From: Kocuria massiliensis
GTDB taxonomy: Bacteria > Actinomycetota > Actinomycetes > Actinomycetales > Micrococcaceae
Direction of reading: 5' to 3'
Assembly: GCF_900169715.1 (NCBI RefSeq)
Contig: NZ_LT835161.1
Coordinates: 496,001 to 560,000, forward strand
Length of the DNA: 64,000 nucleotides
The notes below the pieces were generated by a model that did no database searches, was not told where the DNA came from, and worked only from the letters and a program-made list of their open reading frames with translations. Below are positions 33,237 to 42,665 of the stretch, one piece after another; position 1 is the stretch's first letter, and every line of letters starts with the position of its first letter. The position numbers and the translations under genes were made by a program.

Positions 33237-34715
33237 ATGCCGAGCACACCCCACAGAACACCCGTGGAAGAATTGCCCGAGACGGAGCGCCAGAGCCGCA
33301 GCGGCAGCGCGGTCAACCGCCTGGGCCACTGGCTTTTGTCCTCTACCACCACGGAACCCGGCTGGGACCAACTGATTGGTGATTTCAAGCCCGCTCCTCA
33401 GCAGCCGGGCGCCTACCTGGCGAGAATTACCGAGATACGAGGAGAGCGAGAACTGACCGGCGCGACCGGTGTGGTGTCCCAAGAATCCTCCGTGGTCCCG
33501 GTCCTCGAGGAATTGCGTCGCTCCACCTATACGCGAGATTCCGGAGCTTGGCTTTCGGCAAGCCTCATCATTCAGGCCGAGGGCTGGCCCGAACCGGCAT
33601 ACCAGGTCGGATCGGACCTCAACTTTGACGAAGAGCCGGAACTGTGGGCCCAAGAAGCTCCGCTCACCGGTGAGGACCTCGTTGCGGATTGGGAGGTCTT
33701 CCCGAGGCAGCGGTTCACCATGCCGTCCTGGATGCGAGAGCGCACCGAAGGTATCCGAGGCGCGTTGAAAGCTAGAAGCGAGACCCAAGGGCACACGGAA
33801 CCGACGGCCGCCACCAGCTCCATGGCGGCGGTTTCGGCCGCCGACGCCGGTGCAGACGCCGCCCGGTCAGCCCCGGAAACATCGTTCGGCACGACGGAGG
33901 TCGACAACGACATCGTCAATCCGGAGGTTTATCGGGCACTATCGCATTTTGGGCGCAAGCCCACCGAACAGACGATCGCCAACGTCGTGCGCACCCTCAT
34001 GGGAGGCGAAGTTCTGCTCGATATTTCGGGGTCGACCTTCGTGCCGGGACCGAACGGTGAACAGGCCGGACCGGAGTCTCAAATCCGTGTTCAAGCCGTC
34101 CTCAACAAGGATGGTCAACGATCGTTGGCCGTGTACTTGAGCGAGGAGACCGCGCGTCAAGTCATCGCGAATTCTGGCAGAAACCCGGACGAGCTCGTCC
34201 TCAGCCGGGAACCTGCGGTCGCCGTCTTGCAGAACTTCGTCAACGACGATTCCCTCACCGACATCATCGTCGAACCGAACGCGGGCCTCTCGTGCCGCAT
34301 CGAGGGTCCACAGGCCGCATGGGCCATTCAAACGCCGCGGAACGACGCCGCGAAAAACGCACTCCTCAATGGGAGCATGCAACAGCTCGTGGGGTCCTTC
34401 ATGGGGCCGGCGGCGGTGCTCCTCCTGGGAATGCGCCACGGCGACCAAGACATGCGTCCGGTTTACGCGCAGCCAGAAGACGGTCGTGACCCGGATACTT
34501 TCCTGCTCTTTACCTCCGCCCCCGAAGTTGCGGCGCTGGACCCCCGGCTCGAAGTTCGTTCTGTGAAGGCCGTCGATGCATTGCGATTCGCGGTCGACGC
34601 CGGTGCCGCCTACGTCATGATCAACGCTTTAGGCCCGAGCGCACGCCTTCCGATCGCCCAGGTCGAAGAGCTCCTGCAGATCGTCGAGGCCCAAGAGAAG
34701 CTGAGCCGCGAGTAA
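33237..34715 (+). CDS. SseB-family protein with N-terminal YezG/immunity-like domain
   Basis: 492 residues. Residues about 35-165 (AWLSASLIIQAEGWPEPAYQ, YQVGSDLNFDEEPELW) look like YezG/DUF600-type immunity proteins. After a Ser/Ala/Thr linker, from about residue 220, come SseB-like segments (YRALSHFGRKPTEQTIANVV, GEVLLDISGSTFV, and a second LFTSAPEVAALDPRLEVRSV). YezG-like proteins neutralise LXG/T7SS toxins in other Gram-positives. No toxin gene is visible here. RBS CGGAGGA lies 6 nt before the ATG. Confidence 0.68.
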   Translation: MPSTPHRTPVEELPETERQSRSGSAVNRLGHWLLSSTTTEPGWDQLIGDFKPAPQQPGAYLARITEIRGERELTGATGVVSQESSVVPVLEELRRSTYTRDSGAWLSASLIIQAEGWPEPAYQVGSDLNFDEEPELWAQEAPLTGEDLVADWEVFPRQRFTMPSWMRERTEGIRGALKARSETQGHTEPTAATSSMAAVSAADAGADAARSAPETSFGTTEVDNDIVNPEVYRALSHFGRKPTEQTIANVVRTLMGGEVLLDISGSTFVPGPNGEQAGPESQIRVQAVLNKDGQRSLAVYLSEETARQVIANSGRNPDELVLSREPAVAVLQNFVNDDSLTDIIVEPNAGLSCRIEGPQAAWAIQTPRNDAAKNALLNGSMQQLVGSFMGPAAVLLLGMRHGDQDMRPVYAQPEDGRDPDTFLLFTSAPEVAALDPRLEVRSVKAVDALRFAVDAGAAYVMINALGPSARLPIAQVEELLQIVEAQEKLSRE

Positions 34716-34732
34716 TACCTCCCGAGAACGAG

Positions 34733-34768
34733 GAAGGGCTCCCCACCGAAAACGGTGGGGAGCCCTTC
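34733..34768. terminator. Bidirectional terminator, SseB-like / katA
   Basis: Perfect 16-bp stem (34733-34748 with 34753-34768, arm GAAGGGCTCCCCACCG) with AAAA loop, between convergent stops. Confidence 0.88.
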
Positions 34769-34824
34769 GTGGCTTGACATCGATCCGGGAATCGGGACGT
34801 CAGCCGGGGTTCGGCGTGCCGAGA

Positions 34825-36324
34825 TTAGGCGCCGGGAACGTCGTCTCCGGCATTCTCCTGGACGGCCTTCTCGATGCGCTCGCCAACTTCCTGGTCGATG
34901 TTCTTCCAGTACTGGATAGCGTTCGAGAGCACCGGCTCCTCGCAGGCGCCCAGCATGCCCGAGACGGTCTTGATGAGACGCTCGCGGGCACCTTCGTCGT
35001 AAACCTCGCGGATCAAGGTGTGTGCCTGACCGAAGTCGTCGTCCTCGGAGTGCAAGGAGTAGGCGGCGCGCACGAGCTCGCCGTCGGTCTCCCAGCCGTT
35101 TTCGACCGGACCCTGCTCGTCCTGGTACGAACGACCGTACGAGTTCGGCGAGTAGACCGGCGCATTTCCGCTGTGACGGAACTGCATCTGGCCTTCCTTG
35201 TCGTAGGAGTTCGTGGACGTGATCGGGGAGTTGACCGGCAGCTGGTTGAAGTTCGTGCCGATACGGTTGCGCTGAGCATCCGGGTACGAGAACACGCGGC
35301 CCAGCAACATCTTGTCCGGGGATACGCCCGTTCCGGGAACGGTATTCGAGGGGCTGAAGGCCGCCTGCTCGATTTCCGCGAAGTGGTTGGTCGGATTGTG
35401 GTTGAGCGTGAACCGGCCCACGGGGATGCGCGGGTAGTCCTTCTGAGACCACGTCTTGGTCAGGTCGAACGGATTGAAGCGGTAAGTCTTCGCATCCTCG
35501 TACGGCATGATCTGAACTTCCATGCGCCATGAGGGGTAATCTCCCCGCTCAATGGCGTCGAAGAGATCCCGGCGGTGGTAGTCGCCGTCGGTTCCGGCCA
35601 ACTGGTCGGCCTCTTCGTTGGTCATGTTCTCGACGCCCTGTTCCGTCAAGAAGTGGTACTTGATCCAGAACTTCTCGCCGGACTCGTTGACCCACATGTA
35701 GGTGTGGGAGGAGTAACCGTTCATGTGGCGCCAGTTGCGGGGCAAGCCACGATCGCCCATGAGGTAGGTGACCTGGTGAGCTGACTCGGGGGAGAGGCTC
35801 CAGAAGTCCCACTGCATGTTGGGGCTCCGCAGACCGGAATCAGGGGTGCGCTTCTGGGAGTGGATGAAGTCCGGGAACTTCATGGGATCGCGGACGAAGA
35901 ACACGGGGGTGTTGTTGCCCACCATGTCGAAGTTGCCGTCTTCGGTGTAGAACTTCAGGGCGAAACCACGCACGTCACGCCAGGTATCGGGCGAGCCGAG
36001 CTCGCCGGCCACGGTGGAGAAACGAGCCAGCATCGGGGTCTTGACACCCTTTTGCAGGAACTTGGCCTTGGTGTACTTGCTGACGTCCTCGGTGATTTCC
36101 AGCTCACCGAACGCTCCGGAACCCTTGGCGTGGGGGCTACGCTCCGGGACGCGCTCGCGGTCGAAGCGTGCCAGCTTCTCGACCAGGGCGACGTCGTGAA
36201 GCATGAGCGGACCGTCAGTTCCGACGGAGAGCGAGTTAGCGTCGGATTCCCGACGCGCGCCCGACTCTGTGGTCGAAGCCTTCTTGGGATCTGTGGAGCT
36301 CTGGCTCGAAACGAACTCAGTCAT
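34825..36324 (-). CDS. katA: Monofunctional haem catalase
   Basis: 499 residues from ATG 36324 (AAGGAGAT upstream). It degrades hydrogen peroxide in the cytosol. The catalytic His is in [16 protein letters not shown], the Asn in [14 protein letters not shown], and the proximal haem Tyr in [17 protein letters not shown]-type residues and length fit a clade 3 small-subunit enzyme. A Fur-family gene lies directly upstream in the same direction, so peroxide- or iron-responsive control by that protein is likely. In-frame ATG 36378 would overlap the fur stop and is not used. Confidence 0.95.
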   Translation of the reverse strand: MTEFVSSQSSTDPKKASTTESGARRESDANSLSVGTDGPLMLHDVALVEKLARFDRERVPERSPHAKGSGAFGELEITEDVSKYTKAKFLQKGVKTPMLARFSTVAGELGSPDTWRDVRGFALKFYTEDGNFDMVGNNTPVFFVRDPMKFPDFIHSQKRTPDSGLRSPNMQWDFWSLSPESAHQVTYLMGDRGLPRNWRHMNGYSSHTYMWVNESGEKFWIKYHFLTEQGVENMTNEEADQLAGTDGDYHRRDLFDAIERGDYPSWRMEVQIMPYEDAKTYRFNPFDLTKTWSQKDYPRIPVGRFTLNHNPTNHFAEIEQAAFSPSNTVPGTGVSPDKMLLGRVFSYPDAQRNRIGTNFNQLPVNSPITSTNSYDKEGQMQFRHSGNAPVYSPNSYGRSYQDEQGPVENGWETDGELVRAAYSLHSEDDDFGQAHTLIREVYDEGARERLIKTVSGMLGACEEPVLSNAIQYWKNIDQEVGERIEKAVQENAGDDVPGA

Positions 36325-36374
36325 CGTTGATCTCCTTCTACTTTGTGTGTGCTCGTGCTGTGTTGACGCCAGAC

Positions 36375-36929
36375 TCAATGGGGAGCGAGTCCGGACACTT
36401 GGGGTGGAGCGGTGGTTTTCGCCCGCTCGGTGGACTCCTCAGAGTCCTCGGCATGGGCCTGCTGTTGGCAGGCGGCGCACAGCCCACGGAAGACGACGTC
36501 GGCGGCGATGATCGTCATGCCGTGAGATTCACTCGGAGTGAGGCAGGGTGCCTCACCCAAGGCGCAGTCGACGTCTTCAACCCGGCCGCATCCGATACAG
36601 AGTGCGTGATGGTGATTGTCCGTCGTGCGGGTCTCATAGAGCGCCGGCGTGTTCGGGGGCTGGAATTTGCGCAACATCTCGATCTCCGTGAGATCGGCCA
36701 GGACCACATAGACGGACTGAACCGTAATGTTGGGGAGGTCTTTGCGGACGAACGTCACGATGTCCTCGGCGGGTGAGTGCTGATGTTGATGCACCGCGGT
36801 GAGGACTGCGAGACGCTGCCGAGTAACCCTTCGCCCGTGGGCCCGGAGCTCGCCCGACCACCGCGCATGCAGAGACTCAAGGGACTCGCCCATGAGCTCC
36901 TGAGAGGTGTCTGGCTGAACCAATGTCAT
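36375..36929 (-). CDS. Fur-family regulator (FurA/PerR-like)
   Basis: 184 residues. Winged-helix DNA-binding domain: [19 protein letters not shown] then [20 protein letters not shown]. The regulatory metal site includes [10 protein letters not shown] near residue 108 and a second Cys pair GLCAACQQQ. Followed by katA 51 nt later, as in mycobacterial furA-katG. Start ATG 36929 is fixed by a textbook promoter: TTGTGA, 17 nt, TATAGT, then 7 nt to the ATG, so the message is leaderless. Whether it senses iron or peroxide is not decided by the sequence alone. Confidence 0.9.
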   Translation of the reverse strand: MTLVQPDTSQELMGESLESLHARWSGELRAHGRRVTRQRLAVLTAVHQHQHSPAEDIVTFVRKDLPNITVQSVYVVLADLTEIEMLRKFQPPNTPALYETRTTDNHHHALCIGCGRVEDVDCALGEAPCLTPSESHGMTIIAADVVFRGLCAACQQQAHAEDSEESTERAKTTAPPQVSGLAPH

Positions 36930-36965
36930 GTGCACCACTATATAGTTATTCTGAGTGGTTCACAA
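36930..36965 (-). promoter_or_regulatory. fur-katA promoter with straddling inverted repeat
   Basis: On the minus strand TTGTGA (36965-36960) and TATAGT (36942-36937) are 17 nt apart. Arms GTGCACCACT (36930-36939) and AGTGGTTCAC (36954-36963) are inverted with one mismatch and flank the -10 box, a candidate autoregulatory operator. Confidence 0.65.
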
Positions 36966-37170
36966 TAAGAAGTTCCTGTGGATATCGTGTGAGCCGTGTT
37001 CACCCAGGTCAGAAGGATTTTCGAGGGCATACACAGCCTTCACCGATGAAATCGCAATCGTTTCGTGATGGCCAGTGCTTTACAGTTGAAGCATCTTGTC
37101 TAGTCGGCAGGCCGACAGTCCTCAAGAAACGTGCGCCGCAACCGCGGCTACGCAAGGAGATCCACCGCTT

Positions 37171-38067
37171 ATGCACTCACACTTCAACGGGATTAAGACC
37201 GCCCTCCTCATGGGTGGCATGTTTGCCGTTTTGTTGGCCGTCGGCGGTGTGCTGTCGGCGGGCAGCCGTAGCAGCATCTTTATTTGGGTATTTGCTATTG
37301 GCGGCCTCATCGCCACCGGGGTGAGCTACTGGAACAGCGACAAAATCGCGATCGCCTCAATGCAAGCCCGGGCCGTGAGTCGGGAAGAGGCTCCCGGTAT
37401 GTACCGCATCGTCGAGGAGCTTTCGGCCAAGGCAGGCCAGCCCATGCCTCGGCTGTTCATCGCACCGACAATGTCGCCCAACGCCTTTGCGACGGGGCGT
37501 AACCCGAATCATGCGGCCGTGTGCTGTACGGAGGGCATTCTGCAGCTCTTGAATGAGCGGGAATTGCGGGGTGTCTTGGGGCACGAACTGATGCACGTCT
37601 ACAACCGGGACATCTTGACGTCGTCCATTTCTGCCGCGATTGCGGGAGTTATCACGTCGGTTGCCCAATTCATGATGTTCTTCGGTGGCGCCTTTGGCGG
37701 TCGCGACGAACGCGGCGGAAATCCGATTGCGGCCATCTTGATGGCATTGCTCGCGCCGTTGGCAGCTACCATCATCCAGCTCGCCGTCAGTAGAACTCGC
37801 GAATACGACGCCGATGAAGACGGTGCGAAACTCACGGATGACCCGCTGGCGCTCGCCTCGGCCCTGCGCAAGTTGCAGCAGGGGACCCAGCAAGCTCCCA
37901 TGAATCCCGAGAATCAGAAGACGGTCAACACGGCCCACATGATGATCGCGAATCCTTTCCGTGCGGCGCAGGCAAAGAACCTCTTCTCGACCCACCCACC
38001 CATGGAAAAGCGCATCGCGCGTTTGGAGAATATGGCGGGATACGGGGGCAACGCTCCCCGCCGCTGA
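37171..38067 (+). CDS. htpX: HtpX-type membrane zinc metalloprotease
   Basis: 298 residues. Two N-terminal membrane helices (about 11-30, 34-53), the zinc motif HELMH at 138-142, a further hydrophobic segment (about 150-175), and the third zinc ligand region SRTREYDADEDGA near residue 210. M48 proteases of this kind clear damaged membrane proteins. I chose ATG 37171 (AAGGAGA 10 nt upstream); a start at 37096 would add an unusual Cys-rich tail. Confidence 0.92.
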   Translation: MHSHFNGIKTALLMGGMFAVLLAVGGVLSAGSRSSIFIWVFAIGGLIATGVSYWNSDKIAIASMQARAVSREEAPGMYRIVEELSAKAGQPMPRLFIAPTMSPNAFATGRNPNHAAVCCTEGILQLLNERELRGVLGHELMHVYNRDILTSSISAAIAGVITSVAQFMMFFGGAFGGRDERGGNPIAAILMALLAPLAATIIQLAVSRTREYDADEDGAKLTDDPLALASALRKLQQGTQQAPMNPENQKTVNTAHMMIANPFRAAQAKNLFSTHPPMEKRIARLENMAGYGGNAPRR

Positions 38068-38109
38068 GGCCCGAACGGGCTTCCGAAGCCCATACCGATT
38101 CGTCCACGA

Positions 38110-38146
38110 AAAGTCCCGCCCCTCCGTCAGGAGAGGGCGGGACTTT
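38110..38146. terminator. Bidirectional terminator, htpX / yajQ
   Basis: Stem AAAGTCCCGCCC (38110-38121) with GGGCGGGACTTT (38135-38146), bounded by A and T tracts. Confidence 0.85.
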
Positions 38147-38174
38147 GGTGTTGAGCTCTATGTCTCGACGAGGT

Positions 38175-38666
38175 TTAGCGGTAATTCACAAACTGAAGAT
38201 CCACCTCGAGGTCGGAAGATTTGAGCATCGCCATGACGGCTTGGAGGTCGTCGCGGGACTTGGATGACACGCGAAGTTCGTCGCCTTGAATGACGGCCTT
38301 GACGCCCTTGGGGCCTTCGTCGCGGATCATCTTGGAGATCTTCTTGGCCTGGTCCTGCGCGATGCCTTCCTTGATGGAGGACTCGATGCGATATTCCTTG
38401 CCCGAGGCGTACGGGTCTCCGGCGTCGAGAGATTTGAGGGAGATTCCACGCTTGACGAGCTTGGATTCGAAGACATCCAGCACGGCTTTGGCCCTCTCCT
38501 CGGAATTGGCCTTGATCATGATCTTCTCGCCGGAGAATTCGATGGAGGCGCCGACGCCGCGGAAATCGTAGCGTTGAGAGACTTCTTTGGCCGCCTGGTT
38601 GAGAGCGTTGGAAACTTCCTGGGAATCGACCTTGCTGACGATGTCGAACGAGGATTCGCTGGCCAT
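38175..38666 (-). CDS. YajQ-family nucleotide-binding protein
   Basis: 163 residues. The family opening [33 protein letters not shown], and the C-terminal [24 protein letters not shown] are complete. YajQ proteins have two ferredoxin-like domains and bind nucleic acid or, in some proteobacteria, cyclic di-GMP; the actinobacterial role is unsettled. ATG 38666 has AGGAG 6 nt upstream. Confidence 0.93.
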   Translation of the reverse strand: MASESSFDIVSKVDSQEVSNALNQAAKEVSQRYDFRGVGASIEFSGEKIMIKANSEERAKAVLDVFESKLVKRGISLKSLDAGDPYASGKEYRIESSIKEGIAQDQAKKISKMIRDEGPKGVKAVIQGDELRVSSKSRDDLQAVMAMLKSSDLEVDLQFVNYR

Positions 38667-38851
38667 GTGGGCTCCTGTCGAAGGGGAAAAGATGGAACTG
38701 ATGTTGCCCACTAGCTTAAGGCACGCTGGACCCAAGTTCCGCGGCGGAGCGGATGGATGGGGTCGGTATGTGGACACAATCGGCCGAATCGTTATGGAAT
38801 CGTCACGTATTTCTGCACCTCTTCACAGCTGGAGGTTGAAGACTAGGAACC

Positions 38852-39169
38852 ATGAAAACTTCCCCAGCACGAAGTAGCCGACCGAACGCACCGCGCCGAT
38901 TTCCGGTAGGGGACCGCCCTTCGCTGGGTTACCTCTATCGTGCCCCGGTCCACACCGCGATTCCGAGGTATGCGCCTTCCTCCGTCGGAGGGAGTGAAAC
39001 GTGCGAGCGGCTCGTCGAGCCCTCGCTGGTGCAGCGTTTCGAAGGGGTTCGAGAAGACCTGGAGGCCTCCCGGGAACGCGGTGAAATTACGGAGGATCAG
39101 CTCACCAAATTTCTGGCTCGCTTGGAGGTGCGCCTCCTCGCCGAGCAACAAGCGGGGGCCTCTGCCTAG
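38852..39169 (+). CDS. Hypothetical protein, 105 residues
   Basis: Unrecognised. An Arg/Pro-rich N-terminal half is followed by a predicted helical C-terminal half (VQRFEGVREDLEASRERGE, then TKFLARLEVRLLAEQQ). ATG 38852 has a weak AGGA 4 nt upstream. It lies between divergent yajQ and tRNA-Tyr. The reading frame is plausible but not proven coding. Confidence 0.5.
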   Translation: MKTSPARSSRPNAPRRFPVGDRPSLGYLYRAPVHTAIPRYAPSSVGGSETCERLVEPSLVQRFEGVREDLEASRERGEITEDQLTKFLARLEVRLLAEQQAGASA

Positions 39170-39318
39170 GTTCCTACGTCAGGAATTATGCGGTTCGTCA
39201 CAAACCTCATCAGGAGGCGGCGTCGGTTTGTGCATCTCGAAGATCTTTGGGTACTGTTGTATCCGCTCCCGTTGCCGGGGGCGTTGTTCTGTCAGGGTCT
39301 CTGACCCGCGGAACGCTC

Positions 39319-39400
39319 GGCAGATTACCCGAGCGGCCAAAGGGGGCTGACTGTAAATCAGCTGGCACTGCCTACGGGGGTTCGAATCCCTCATCTGCCA
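39319..39400 (+). tRNA. tRNA-Tyr (GTA)
   Basis: Acceptor GGCAGAT pairs with ATCTGCC (39393-39399), discriminator A, long variable arm, anticodon GTA at 39353-39355. 82 nt; the 3' CCA is not encoded. Confidence 0.96.
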
Positions 39401-39410
39401 CCGCCGCTAT

Positions 39411-39442
39411 GACGCCGCAAACTCTCTGGAGTTTGCGGCGTC
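39411..39442 (+). terminator. Terminator after tRNA-Tyr
   Basis: Perfect 13-bp stem (39411-39423 with 39430-39442, GACGCCGCAAACT) followed by a T-rich run. Confidence 0.85.
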
Positions 39443-39510
39443 ATGCTTTTAAGGCCCGTTCACCTGCCGGTTCTTTGACGATGGCGACGCTGAGCTGTTG
39501 GTGAAAGTCT

Positions 39511-39540
39511 TTGGGCGCCCCCAGGGGCGATCTGTAGTCT
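39511..39540 (+). promoter_or_regulatory. trxA promoter (leaderless)
   Basis: TTGGGC (39511-39516), 18 nt, TAGTCT (39535-39540), then 7 nt to the ATG. Confidence 0.55.
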
Positions 39541-39547
39541 CGAGGCC

Positions 39548-39955
39548 ATGTCGACTATTGAACTTACGCAAGAGAACTTGAACGACACCATTGGTCAGAA
39601 CGACATCGTTCTGGTCGACTTCTGGGCCGAATGGTGCGGTCCGTGCAAGCAGTTTGCCCCGGTGTTTGAGTCCGCCTCGGAAAAGTACGACGACGTCGTC
39701 TTCGGCAAGGTGGACACCGAGGATCAGCAGCAACTTGCCGCCGCGGCCGGCATCACGTCGATCCCGACCCTCATGGCGTTCCGCGAGCAGACTTTGGTTT
39801 TCGCTCAGCCTGGCGCTTTGAATGGCGGACAGCTCGAGCAGGTCATCGAGGCCGTCAAGGGCTTGGATATGGACGACGTCCGCAAGCAGATCGCTGAAGC
39901 CGAAAAGGAAGCCGCGGAAAAGGGTGAATCCGCCACCGATCCCGGTCAGGCTTAA
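39548..39955 (+). CDS. trxA: Thioredoxin
   Basis: 135 residues with the redox motif WCGPC in VDFWAEWCGPCKQF near residue 26, cis-proline loop SIPTLMAF, and a charged C-terminal extension (about 108-135) longer than a minimal 105-residue thioredoxin. It reduces disulfides in the cytosol and works beside mycothiol in these bacteria. It converges with the broken alkA gene; a short GTGACGCC/GGCGTCAC hairpin (39973-39993) lies between. Confidence 0.92.
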   Translation: MSTIELTQENLNDTIGQNDIVLVDFWAEWCGPCKQFAPVFESASEKYDDVVFGKVDTEDQQQLAAAAGITSIPTLMAFREQTLVFAQPGALNGGQLEQVIEAVKGLDMDDVRKQIAEAEKEAAEKGESATDPGQA

Positions 39956-39997
39956 CGCTCACACTTCTTAAAGTGACGCCGTCTGGGCGTCACACCA

Positions 39998-41012
39998 CTA
40001 CCCGGCGAGTGACCGAGGGGCAACCCTTGGTCCTCGCCGGGGTTCGTTAACTCCCGAAACGCCAATGAGGCGCACCACCCGTTGCCGATGGCCCGACCAG
40101 GGCGCGAGCAGCTCAAGCATGCGTGCGTCGTCGCCACGGCGGCCTTCCAGGCAGTAACAGACCGCGTGTGCGAGGTGATAGTCGCCGATGCTGATGGCGT
40201 CGGGAAGCCCGTGTGACCTTTGCAGGGTCTCCGCGACGGTCCAGGGGCCGATTCCGGGAAGGTTGGCCAGAGCCCGTGCCACGGCCCCAATGGGCGATGT
40301 GGCCTCGAGCCGCGCGAGAGCCGGCGCAGCGTCTGCCAAGGCCCGCACGCAAGGCCCGCACGGCGTCGCGACGATGCGCATCGACGCCGGCTTGTCGCCA
40401 CTGCCAGCTCGGAATATCGAGCCATGTGCGCGGCGTCGGAAATACGCGGAGGTCGCTGGGGAAGGGGAGACCTGCCCGAGGCGGGGGGGGGGGAGGCGTT
40501 CCGTGGTGCTTTGTTAGTCGTTGCCACGCGCCGATGGCTTCACTGCCGGTGACCCGTTGCTCAAAAATGGCCGAGACACCCTGCTTGAAGACCCATCGTG
40601 TGGCGCTCAGCCTGAGTCCCGGGTGGGTCTCACGCGCGTATCGCACTGCATGCGGTAGCTGGGAGTACGACGGCGAATCCAACAGCTCAGACCAGTCGTC
40701 GTCGAAGCCTAGAAGTCGCCCCACAGAGCTCATAAAGGCTTCCACCTCCGCCGCGAGATGACCCCACGCGATCACCCTGATGGGTGCTCGGTGGCGAGGA
40801 GTCGTATCGGCCGTTTGCTCGAGTAGTGCGGCGACTCCTTCTCCCTCATGCTCACTAATGCGTGCGGTGAGAGCGACCCGGGTCTGCGTCGGGGCAGAAC
40901 TGATCCGTAGAGTGGGATCGTTGCGACCACGCTGAAGGACCGCGAGGGTGTGTCCGAGATCGACGGCCACGTGCGGTACGAATCGACGCTCAGAGAGATG
41001 CACGGCTGACAT
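39998..41012 (-). pseudogene. DNA-3-methyladenine glycosylase (AlkA/HhH-GPD type) frameshifted by a 13-bp tandem duplication
   Basis: Start ATG 41012. The first frame reads FKQGVSAIFEQRVTG and then LDIPSWQWRQAGVDAHRRDAVRAL, a normal AlkA-type core, but runs to an Arg-rich nonsense end at 40113. The lost half continues in another frame: LADAAPALARLEATSP, ALANLPGIGPWTVAETLQ (the helix-hairpin-helix) and IGDYHLAHAVCYCLEG (the catalytic-Asp helix), ending at 39998. The break coincides with CAAGGCCCGCACG twice in a row (40337-40362). Removing one 13-nt copy gives exactly 334 codons and joins the two halves. As read, the enzyme lacks its HhH and active-site region and is inactive. Confidence 0.85.
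40337..40362. repeat. 13-bp perfect tandem duplication in alkA
   Basis: Unit CAAGGCCCGCACG at 40337-40349 and 40350-40362 (plus strand). Length is 1 mod 3, giving the frameshift. Confidence 0.95.
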
Positions 41013-41087
41013 ACCGCCATGCTCTCACGGCCCGACAGCGCCGCAGCGAGCCACGTCGGGACAAGGAAATTCCGGTAGATCCACACC

Positions 41088-42665
41088 ATGATGAACCACA
41101 ACAACCCACCAGTTTTGACGCCGTCGAGACCGTCACAGAACTCTCGCGACCATGGCGCCTACGCCACGGTCAGTGGGGTGTGGCGAAGCAGTGCGTTCCG
41201 AAGCCTTCGGGATGTCGTGCGAAGCCGTGCCACGGGCATAGCCGTACTATTCGGGATTCTGGCGATGGTGCTCTACTCCACGGTGTCGGTGCTTCAATGG
41301 CGGCGCATGATCACGCCGTCCTGGGACTTGGCCATTTTTACGCAACTGGCCAAGGCATACGGGTCGGGAAGCGCACCGATCGTCAATATCAAGGGATACG
41401 GGTTTAACCTTCTGGGTGACCATTTTCACCCGATCCTAGTTTTGCTGGGGCCGATATACGCTGTCTGGCCGTCTGGATTGACCGTGATGTTGGTCCAGGA
41501 CGCACTGCTTGCGATCTCCGTCGGCCTCTTCGGCTGGTTTGGTGTCCGTTTCTTGGGAGTCCTGCGAGGAATGGGCGTGGCGCTGGCCTTTGGTTTAAGT
41601 TTTGGCGTGATCGAGTCCGTCAGGGTGCAATTCCATGAGGTGGCCTTCGCAATGCCCCTCCTGAGCGCATCCTTGTGTCTGCTGGCGGTCGGAAAACTAC
41701 GTGCCGCCGTGCTGTGGGCGATCCCGTTGGCCTTCGTCAAGGAAGACCTGGGCGTGACGGCGGCGATGATCGGTCTCGTGGTCATGTATCGGGCCGCTCG
41801 CGGGAGGTCGTCCGAGACTTTCCCCGTGAGGCGGCTCGTGAGGAGCCTGGTCCGCGGCGACTCAGCGTGGGGACTATTCCTCGTCGGATGGGGGATTCTC
41901 TGGAGTGCTTTGGCAGTCTTCGTCATCGTGCCGTCGCTCAACCCCGAAGGTCGCTTCGATTACGGCGGTTCCGTGAACGTCCTCGACGCCATCGCCGACC
42001 CACTGCAATCCTTCGCTCTCATGCTGTACCCCTGGGCGAAGGCGCAGACCCTCGGTTTACTCCTCGTCACGGGAGCTTTGGTGTGCCTGAGGTCGCCGGT
42101 GTGGTTCGTGGCTCTACCGACGCTGGTCTGGCGATTTCTCTCGGATCACCCGGGGTATTGGGAGCCCACGTGGCATTACAACCTGGTGATCATGCCCGTT
42201 CTCATCGCGGCGATATTCGACGCGGCGTTGCGTGCTCGGGCCGATGCGCCGGGGAGATGGCGCGGCGGCGTCGAGCGTATGACGTCCTGGGGACCGGTTT
42301 TGGCGGGTGTCATGGCCCTGGTTCTGGTGCCGACGTCGTCGTTGTTACCCACGCTGCAAGGCGATGATGGCCCAAGCCGGCATGTTGTTCAGGCGGAATC
42401 TCGGGCCATGGAGCGAATCCCCTCAGGGGCGAGCGTGTCGAGCGATTTGACCAGCCTGGCGTATTTGGTGCCTCACCATGATGTTCGGTGGATGGGTACA
42501 CCGGGGGATCCCGCACCCGACTACGTGATCTTGAACCTTGAGGGGAATACCTGGAACGGTGCGCCTCCGCGGGATCCGACCGCTTTCGCGAAGGACCACT
42601 TCGGGCTCGAATATCGGGAAGTGTTCCGGGAAGACGGTGTGGTGGTCATATCCCAATTCCGGTGA
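41088..42665 (+). CDS. DUF2079 multi-pass membrane protein
   Basis: 525 residues with about nine to eleven helices from residue 48 on. The family's core is recognisable: SWDLAIFTQLAKAYGSG with the external loop GFNLLGDHFHPILVLLGPIYAVWPS, and SVRVQFHEVAFAMPLL. DUF2079 proteins resemble GT-C glycosyltransferases, with the DxE/DHFHP pieces in the first loop; substrate unknown. A TAGATC -10 box is 6 nt before ATG 41088. The soluble C-terminus (about 435-525) is outside the helices. Confidence 0.85.
   Translation: MMNHNNPPVLTPSRPSQNSRDHGAYATVSGVWRSSAFRSLRDVVRSRATGIAVLFGILAMVLYSTVSVLQWRRMITPSWDLAIFTQLAKAYGSGSAPIVNIKGYGFNLLGDHFHPILVLLGPIYAVWPSGLTVMLVQDALLAISVGLFGWFGVRFLGVLRGMGVALAFGLSFGVIESVRVQFHEVAFAMPLLSASLCLLAVGKLRAAVLWAIPLAFVKEDLGVTAAMIGLVVMYRAARGRSSETFPVRRLVRSLVRGDSAWGLFLVGWGILWSALAVFVIVPSLNPEGRFDYGGSVNVLDAIADPLQSFALMLYPWAKAQTLGLLLVTGALVCLRSPVWFVALPTLVWRFLSDHPGYWEPTWHYNLVIMPVLIAAIFDAALRARADAPGRWRGGVERMTSWGPVLAGVMALVLVPTSSLLPTLQGDDGPSRHVVQAESRAMERIPSGASVSSDLTSLAYLVPHHDVRWMGTPGDPAPDYVILNLEGNTWNGAPPRDPTAFAKDHFGLEYREVFREDGVVVISQFR

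Noticed and set aside
40483-40493. Poly-G run as the cause of the alkA frameshift
   Set aside because: Homologous sequence reads in the same frame on both sides of the run; the break falls at the 13-bp duplication 120 bp away.
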